A DNA stretch of 64,000 nucleotides from Macrophomina tecta (taxonomy: Eukaryota > Ascomycota > Dothideomycetes > Botryosphaeriales > Botryosphaeriaceae): contig JAKSGN010000021.1 in NCBI GenBank assembly GCA_024180945.1, forward strand, positions 682,001-746,000, read 5' to 3'. The first letter of the stretch is position 1. Every line of letters starts with the position of its first letter. Positions 58,068-64,000 of this stretch are shown piece after piece. Position numbers and translations under genes: made by a program. Under the pieces are notes generated by a model. The model was not told the origin of the DNA and did not search any database. It was given only the letters and a program-made list of their open reading frames with translations.

Positions 58068-59376
58068 AGGAGTTGAAGTTGAGATAGAGGTAGGAGGTAT
58101 GCGACTCGCTTATGTATGCGACTCGCTTATTAATTACATTAGTAAAGGAGTTTTCTTACTTAGTAATCGTAGAGACTTCTCGGCTTTTTAGTTCTTATAT
58201 TATAGCCGAGACTTATTTATTCTTCTTAAGATAGTAGTGTGTCTTTTTCTAAGTCTTACTATAGTAGACGTATAGTTCTTTTTTAAATCTTTATTTTTAC
58301 TCTAGGGTTTATTCTTTATATTATTTTTTCTTATAGCCGTTGTTTTTTTTTCTATAGTAGTTATCTCTTTTAGATAGGTCGTTTCGGTAATTAATATTAT
58401 TTAGCTCTATAGTATCTTCTTCTTTTTAAGTATGTCTAGGGCGCGCTAGGCGCGAAGTATTAGCTTTATAGTTTATCTTATACTTCTTAGATTGGCGTTC
58501 GAAGAGGCGGTTATCGTATTTAATAGCTAGCTTAATAAGCTCGTCTAGGGTCTTAGAATTATTTTATATTATAAGTTAGTCTTTAACCCTTTTCTTAAGT
58601 CCTTGGTAGTAGTAGTCTATAAGGGCGCGGTTAGACTAGTTATCTAGGTACGCTACGGTCTTTTAAAATTCTATAGTATAGTCCGCTACTAAGGTCTTTT
58701 AGTAGATGTTTATAATAGCTCGTCGGGCCTTATTAATCTTATTAAGGTCTTCGAAGCTTTACTTAATCTAAGTTACGAAGTACTTATAGCTATTAAAGAC
58801 TTTCTTAGTATTCTTTTTATATACTTCTAGTTCTTTCTTTATTTAGTCTCTAAGGTAGGGCTTAAACTACTATATTATAATATCGTGGAGATAGGTAGCT
58901 GTAAATATTATCTTTTTATCGTTAGTAGAGAAGTCTCTAGAGTTAAAGAAGAAGTATAGATTAAGTTATAAGAGAAAGGTCTAGAGCTTCTTTTAATTAT
59001 TATAGAATAGATCTAGCTTAGCCGTCTTTGTATTTTTATTAGAAGGTTAAGTCGTTATTAATACTGGAGTATAAACGGATACTAGGGTAGGGGTTATTAG
59101 AATAGCTTAGTTACGAAGTTCGCCTATTTATTAATAGAGCTAGGTATTCTTATTAGTCTACTTCTAGAGTTATTTACGTAGTTCGCTAATCTGGCCTTAT
59201 ATATCTTAAATAACCTAAAAGAGGTCGGCTATAGTTAGCTATAAAAAATCGTTATTATTTATATCAACGTCATTTATTATATTACTTAGTTAGCGTTAAG
59301 TGTCGGGTAATACTATTTTATTATTAAGTATTCCTCTCCTTAGAACTACCTTCCCTTATAAGAATAGTAGTTAAAG

Positions 59377-60941
59377 TATAACGGCGGCCTCTTCTACTAG
59401 GCTTTAAAATCGCCTAGTAGGGTTAGGTAGCTAAGGGGTTTACCTTAAAGAATAAGAGAAGGGTAAAGAATTAAAATAATAGTAGTAATTACGCGATATA
59501 TTAGTGCGCAGTGCGCGTTAGGCTTATTATCTCTAATAGGATTATATTAGAACTTTAAGTTAACTATAAAGGTTAAAGTACTATCTAGTAAGTATATCTA
59601 TATACTATAAAAAAGCTATAATAATCTAGATTAATATAGCTGGATTAAAGTAGCTAGTGTTACGAACCCCAGGGCATAAGGGCTTTATAACCCTACGGGC
59701 AGAAAGCCCGTACGGGAAAAGACACCGTAAGGGCTAGAAACCTATAAGGACGGTAGAGCCGTACCACTAGCACGCCCGCACGGGAAAACTAGCCTCAAGG
59801 AAAGACGGCGCGTACGGGCCTAGGCAAGGCAGCAATGGAAGCCCGCACGGAAACGACGCCCACGCGGCATAGCAAGACCACGGGAACACCGACTAGGTTA
59901 AACTCCCGCAGGGAAAGAACGCCCACAAGGAAGAAATTACGAATCCCGGAAACCGGCTTCGGGCTAAGAGAAACGGACGGGATAAAGTCGGATAACTTAT
60001 ACGGTCTAAGAAACGATGGTCTAACGGTAGAATACTCCCTTAACCGATATAGAAGTCGGATTCTAGGAAACGGGCTTTAGCGCCTAAGTTACGTGGAACC
60101 CATAGGGCTCACCTAGATTAACCTAATCCAAGATCAACGATCTAACACTATTAATCTAGCTACGTTGATCTAGCTATATCAATTTAGATTGCTACAATTC
60201 TTCTATAGTATATAGACATACTTATTAGATAGTACTTTAACCTTCGTGGTTAACTTAAAGTTCCAATACAACCCTATTAGAGGTAACAAGCCTAACGCGC
60301 ATCGCGCACTAATATATTACGTAATTACTTACTATCGTTTTAATCCTTTACCCTTCTCTTGTTCTTTAAGGTAAATCCTTTAGCTACCTAACCCTGCTAG
60401 GTGATTTTAAAGCCTAGTAGAAGAGGCCGCCGTTATAGCTAGATTAATAGTATTAGATTATTAATCTTAGATTAGGTTAATCTAGGTAGGCTCTATAGAT
60501 TCTATATAACTTAGGCGCTAAAGCCCGTTTTCTAGAATCTAACTTCTATATTAGTTAAGAAAGTATTATACTGCTAGACTATTATTTCTTAGATTATATA
60601 AGTTATTTAACTTTCTTCTATCCGTTTCTCTTAGCCCGAAGTTAGTTTTTAGGATTTATAATTCTTCTCTTAGAGATATTCTTTTTCTATAGAAGTTCGA
60701 CCTAGTTAGTATTTTCGTAGTCTTATTATATCGTATAGGTGTTATTTTCGTACGGGCTTCCGCTACTACTTTATCTAGGCCTATACGTGCTATTCTTTTC
60801 TAAGGCTATTTTTTCTATGCGGGCGCGCTAGCGTTGCGGCTTTATTATTCTTACGGGTTTTTAGCCCCTGCGGTGTCTTTTCCCGTACGGGCTTTCTATT
60901 TATAGGGTTATAAAGCCCTTGTTTCTTTAGGGTTTATAATA
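59377..60941 (-). repeat. Gypsy-1 5' LTR (780 bp), interrupted by a solo LTR
   Basis: Pieces 59377-59657 and 60443-60941. Without the insertion and one TSD the length is 780 bp, the same as the left LTR at 31015. Followed by CGTAT and the Copia integrase frame. Confidence 0.88.
59658..60437 (+). repeat. Solo chromovirus LTR (780 bp) inside the Gypsy-1 5' LTR
   Basis: TGTTACGAACCCC...GCCGCCGTTATA with a perfect 5-bp TSD, GCTAG (59653-59657, 60438-60442). Opposite orientation to the LTR it sits in. Moderately RIP-mutated. Confidence 0.92.
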
Positions 60942-63740
60942 CGTATATACGGCTGTAAAGCGTACGTACTAAATAAGATAATTTTACGTATCTAAAAGTT
61001 TTAGAAACGAGTACTAATTAGATATTTAGTTAGATATAATTCTACTAATATCTTCCGAATCTAGATACTAAGTATAGATAAAATTATATGCGTCTAAGAT
61101 ATTATATTTAATAAGAATAGTAAATACTTATCTTATAATTAAGAGTACTATTAAGAAGTATCTAAAGCTAAGAAAGAATAAACCCTCGTATATTTACGAA
61201 TTTATTTAAATAATAACAATCTTATATTATTCTTAGCCTTATTAATGAGTACTAAATTTTTAGAGGATAAGTTTCTTAAATTAAGCGAATAGTACTAAGC
61301 TATAGAAGCTAGTAGTAGCTATTAACTAGATTCGCTTATTTAACTACTAATGCTATTACCGTCTATAACGAGTAATAGATTAAACTTACAAGAAGAGTAG
61401 CCTAAAAGTAGCCTTTAAGCGCGTTAAACGTAAGGTACTAAACCGACTAGTAACGAAAGTAGTTAAGTTTAATCTAATTCCAAGCCTAGGCTAGATTTAG
61501 AAATCACGCCTATAACGCTCGAATAATATTACTAACTAGCTTCTTAAGCCTTAGGGGGTAATAAAAAATAACGATTAAGACTTAGACTACTAATACTAGT
61601 CTAATATAATACTAATCTAGACCCTATAACTAGTAGAGGCAATCGAGTACTAAGGAAATTAGAAATTAGCTTCGAAGTAAACCTAAATTTAATTATTTAA
61701 GATAAAAGAATACGTAGATTAGTCTATATTATATAACTCCTACTTAATTAGTACTTAGATTAAGCCTAGAGAATATTATTCGCTACTACACTATCTACTA
61801 TATAAACGCCTCGCCGGTACCGGAATACGCTTCTACTAGAGCTAAAGATATTTAAAGAACTTCTTACGTATCTACTCAGACCTAAATTTCTAAAAGCGGT
61901 AGAAGCCGAACTACGGAAACTCTAGGATAAGGGGGTGTAGAGAGTTATTTTAGAAACGAACGTGTAAGATAATACTAAGAAGATTATACCGCTTACTTAG
62001 GTTTTTAAGTATAAATTTAATAAAAACGGCTATCTACTAAAATATAAGGCACGTATCTACGTTAGAGGTAATCTATAAATAATCTAAGAAGATATCTTTA
62101 TAGCTACCCTAGCCTTTTATATTTTCCGAGCGCTTATGGCTATTATTTACGCCTTTGACCTTAAAATAAGATAATACGACGTTATAAATACGTTTTTATA
62201 TATTCTACTTAAGTAAATAACGTACTACAAGCTACTAAAAGAAATAATATTAAAGAATAGGTAAGTTCTTTAACTACTAAAAGCGTTATATGGTCTTAAA
62301 GAATTACTAGCGCTTTAGTAACGTTACTTCTATAATATACTTATAGAACTCGGCTTAGAACTAGTTTTAGATACTCTATATCTTTATACGAATAATTATC
62401 TATTTGCGTTCTTCTTTATAGATGATATTATTATTGCTTTTTATAAAGACGACGAATGCTATGTAGACGTATTCTAAGAGGACCTATTCTAGCGCTATAA
62501 GATATGTATAATAGGCGAAATCTAGTAGTTTTTTATACTACGTATAGTCCGAAATCGATAAGAGCGTTTGCTTTGGCTTTCTTAGGAATTCTATATTAAT
62601 AGTCTAATTACTAAATATAACGTTAAGGAAGCGAACGCTCTAGTAATACCTTTACTATAAGATAAGCCTCTTATACTAAATAAGGACTTATACGTAATAC
62701 TATAAGACGTTTATATCTTCTAAAGTAAGATAGGATTAGTATAGTTCGCTATAATTAGTATGAGAGCGGATATTGCCTTTATTATATTAGCTCTATTAGC
62801 GTACGTAACTAATTCTTTCTATTAATATCTTGTACTAGCGTAGAGACTCCTTAAGTACCTCAAAGAAATAAAGAAACTCGCCCTATACTTTAACGGCTCC
62901 GTTTATTAGGATGAATAAAATATCTTTATAATTAGTAGTAACGCAGCATACGTAAACGATTAAGAAACGCGTAGAAGCTACTAAGGCTCGCTCGTTACGC
63001 TATTTAGAGGTCTAGTAGATTAAAAAGCTACTAAATAACTAACCGTTACTATATTAATTACCGAAGCCGAGCTTCTTATCTTATTCGAAATGGCTAAGTA
63101 GTGCTTCTAGTGGAAACGATTCTTTAACTAATTGTAGTTTAATCTAGGCCATCTTATATAGATTTAGTGTGACAACCAAATAACACTATGGCTTATAGAG
63201 GAAAGCGTTGGAAAACTAACAATAAAGCTACGCTATGTTGATATTTATTATTACTAGCTTAGATAAGAAGCGTTAGTAGGTAATATCTACTTTAGATAGA
63301 CGCCTATAGCCGATATAATCATAGACGGACTTATAAAGGTACTGCTAAAGTAGAAGCACTAGGTATTTATTAACTAATTAGGACTTATGCCGCTAACTAG
63401 ATAAAATAATCGAGTTTCTTTTGTTTTCTTTATTTGACGTTATGCACTCTTATTTTCTTATTTAGATGTATATAGCTTGTAGCTACCCGCTCGGCTAAAT
63501 TATTAGCTACTTATTGGTTATTGCTTTATATTCTATTAAAGTCAGCAATCTAGCCACCTATATAGTTTAATAGTCTAGATGAAGCCAGGTTTAGTTAGTA
63601 ACCCTAAACTATAGCTAATAGAACCCGCTCGCTATTCTTTTTTAGCCTTGAGTTTATAAGTTTAATTCTTAGTTATGTACGTAGTTATTCTTTTTGCCTA
63701 TAGCTACTGTTATATCGTGCGCTGGCTTTACCACTACACG
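60942..63740 (+). pseudogene. Copia integrase C-part, reverse transcriptase and RNase H
   Basis: The integrase end RIYGCKAYVLNK resumes directly at the Gypsy-1 TSD. RT region at about 61900-62560: YGLKELLAL at about 62287 stands for YGLKQSPR, and FFIDDIIIAF at about 62414 for the YVDD box. RNase H at about 62900-63380. Dense TAG/TAA. Confidence 0.78.
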
Positions 63741-63749
63741 AAGGGGGTG
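63740..63749 (+). other. Copia polypurine tract
   Basis: GAAGGGGGTG directly precedes the 3' LTR and confirms plus orientation. Confidence 0.75.
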
Positions 63750-63886
63750 TGTTGGAATATCACGTGTATGTACGATAAACTTTAGCTTAGTTATGGAAGA
63801 GGACGGATAAGAGAACTCCCCTAAGCGTCCCTCTTACGCCTTATGCCACTTATTCTCAATTGATGGTATTACTACTAATTCCAACA
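63750..63886 (+). repeat. Copia 3' LTR (137 bp), little mutated
   Basis: TGTTGGAATATCACGTG...AATTCCAACA. Perfect short terminal inversion TGTTGGAAT/ATTCCAACA. Followed by TATTT. Confidence 0.92.
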
Positions 63887-64000
63887 TATTTGCTTAACTT
63901 CTTTATTTCGCTTTAACATATCTGATGACGTATGGTCACGCGAGCCTTAAAATAAAGACTACTACGCATATCTAAGGTATAAAAATAGCTCTTAAGCTTA
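63887..64000 (+). other. Right flank of Copia, continuation of decayed membrane-protein frame
   Basis: Begins with TATTT (TSD). Read together with 26640-27038 it continues the same plus frame (FRFNISDDVWSREP then a stop). Runs off the window. Confidence 0.35.

Larger units (their letters stand above)
56309..58139 (-). mobile_element. Fot/pogo-type DNA transposon
   Basis: 1831 bp flanked by TA (56307-56308, 58140-58141). Terminal inverted repeats start ACGTAATTAA, the usual Fot end, and hold two copies of AAGCGAGTCGTATA each, probably transposase-binding repeats. Removing it restores the Gypsy-1 sequence to match Gypsy-3 at about 52660. RIP-mutated to a moderate degree. Confidence 0.9.
41000..59370 (-). 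pseudogene. Gypsy-1 gag-pol remnant, in pieces
   Basis: Minus strand, parallel to the Gypsy-3 copy. Chromodomain and integrase at about 41040-42640, RNase H and RT at about 42700-44480 (split by the LINE at 43725-44274 and the 166-bp element at 43025), RT N-part and protease at about 44480-45610. After solo LTR X, the gag/protease part resumes at about 55458-56306, and after the Fot element at 58142-59370. Dense TAG/TAA. Confidence 0.75.
31015..60941 (-). mobile_element. Gypsy-1: chromovirus inserted in Copia, itself carrying six insertions
   Basis: Starts and ends with 780-bp LTRs (right one interrupted). TSD is CGTAT on the right (60942-60946) and TATAT on the left (31010-31014), explicable by mutation since the Copia protein frame demands CGT there. 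Excising Gypsy-2, the 166-bp element, the LINE, solo LTR X with Gypsy-3, the Fot element and one solo LTR leaves about 8.34 kb, close to Gypsy-2 (8.39 kb). Gag-pol is on the minus strand. Strongly RIP-mutated. Confidence 0.85.
27039..63886 (+). mobile_element. Copia LTR retrotransposon split by nested insertions
   Basis: Both ends carry a 137-bp LTR and are flanked by TATTT (27034-27038 and 63887-63891). Removing the Tc1 element and Gypsy-1 leaves about 5.6 kb, normal for Copia. The pol frame is continuous across both insertion sites: PEQNGxAERS at the Tc1 site, and ISYL|RIYGCKAYVLNK at the Gypsy-1 site. Domain order is gag, protease, integrase, RT, RNase H, which defines Copia (Pseudoviridae). 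The interior is heavily RIP-mutated, the right LTR much less so. Confidence 0.9.

Overview
The window is nuclear DNA of a filamentous ascomycete (Pezizomycotina). Genes carry short 48-142 nt GT-AG introns with CTRAC-type branch sites. The gene content is typical of the group: two Zn2Cys6 regulators, a CYP monooxygenase, a secondary-metabolism-type O-methyltransferase, a Gpr1/FUN34/YaaH transporter and a GT90. From about 18 kb on, the DNA looks mutated by RIP (repeat-induced point mutation): TpA is abundant, CpA/TpG is scarce, and coding frames are riddled with TAG/TAA. No species is assigned.

Region 1 (1-18 kb) is a normal gene island. In order: GT90 glycosyltransferase (+), acetate-transporter-like membrane protein (+), cytochrome P450 (-), Zn2Cys6/MHR regulator (-), hotdog thioesterase with an in-frame stop (-), DJ-1/PfpI protein (-), a divergently transcribed second Zn2Cys6 regulator (+), and an O-methyltransferase (+). 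P450, two regulators, thioesterase, DJ-1 and methyltransferase together look like an accessory or secondary-metabolite locus. No PKS, NRPS or terpene backbone gene is present in the window. Exon joins were derived by hand from splice signals, phase and protein continuity.

Region 2 (18-64 kb) is a nested heap of transposons, most of which I could delimit to the base by target-site duplications (TSDs). Chromovirus Gypsy-A (19266-26423, TSD GATCT) lies in a decayed reading frame. A Copia element spans 27039-63886 (137-bp LTRs, TSD TATTT). Into it inserted a Tc1/mariner element (29519-30828) and a large chromovirus, Gypsy-1 (31015-60941). Gypsy-1 in turn holds Gypsy-2 (32153-40542), a 166-bp solo-LTR-like element (43025-43190), a 5'-truncated LINE (43725-44274), a solo LTR 'X' (45622-55452), a Fot/pogo element (56309-58139) and a solo LTR (59658-60437). 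Solo LTR X contains Gypsy-3 (46389-55422), which contains another solo LTR (53897-54668). With nested insertions removed, Gypsy-1, -2 and -3 all come out at about 8.3 kb and belong to one LTR family.

The most interesting feature is an intron-containing gene antisense to gag-pol, between the chromodomain and the 3' LTR. It is seen in all three Gypsy-1/2/3 copies, and an unrelated antisense gene sits in the same position in Gypsy-A. RIP marks fade with nesting depth, which gives a relative insertion chronology.
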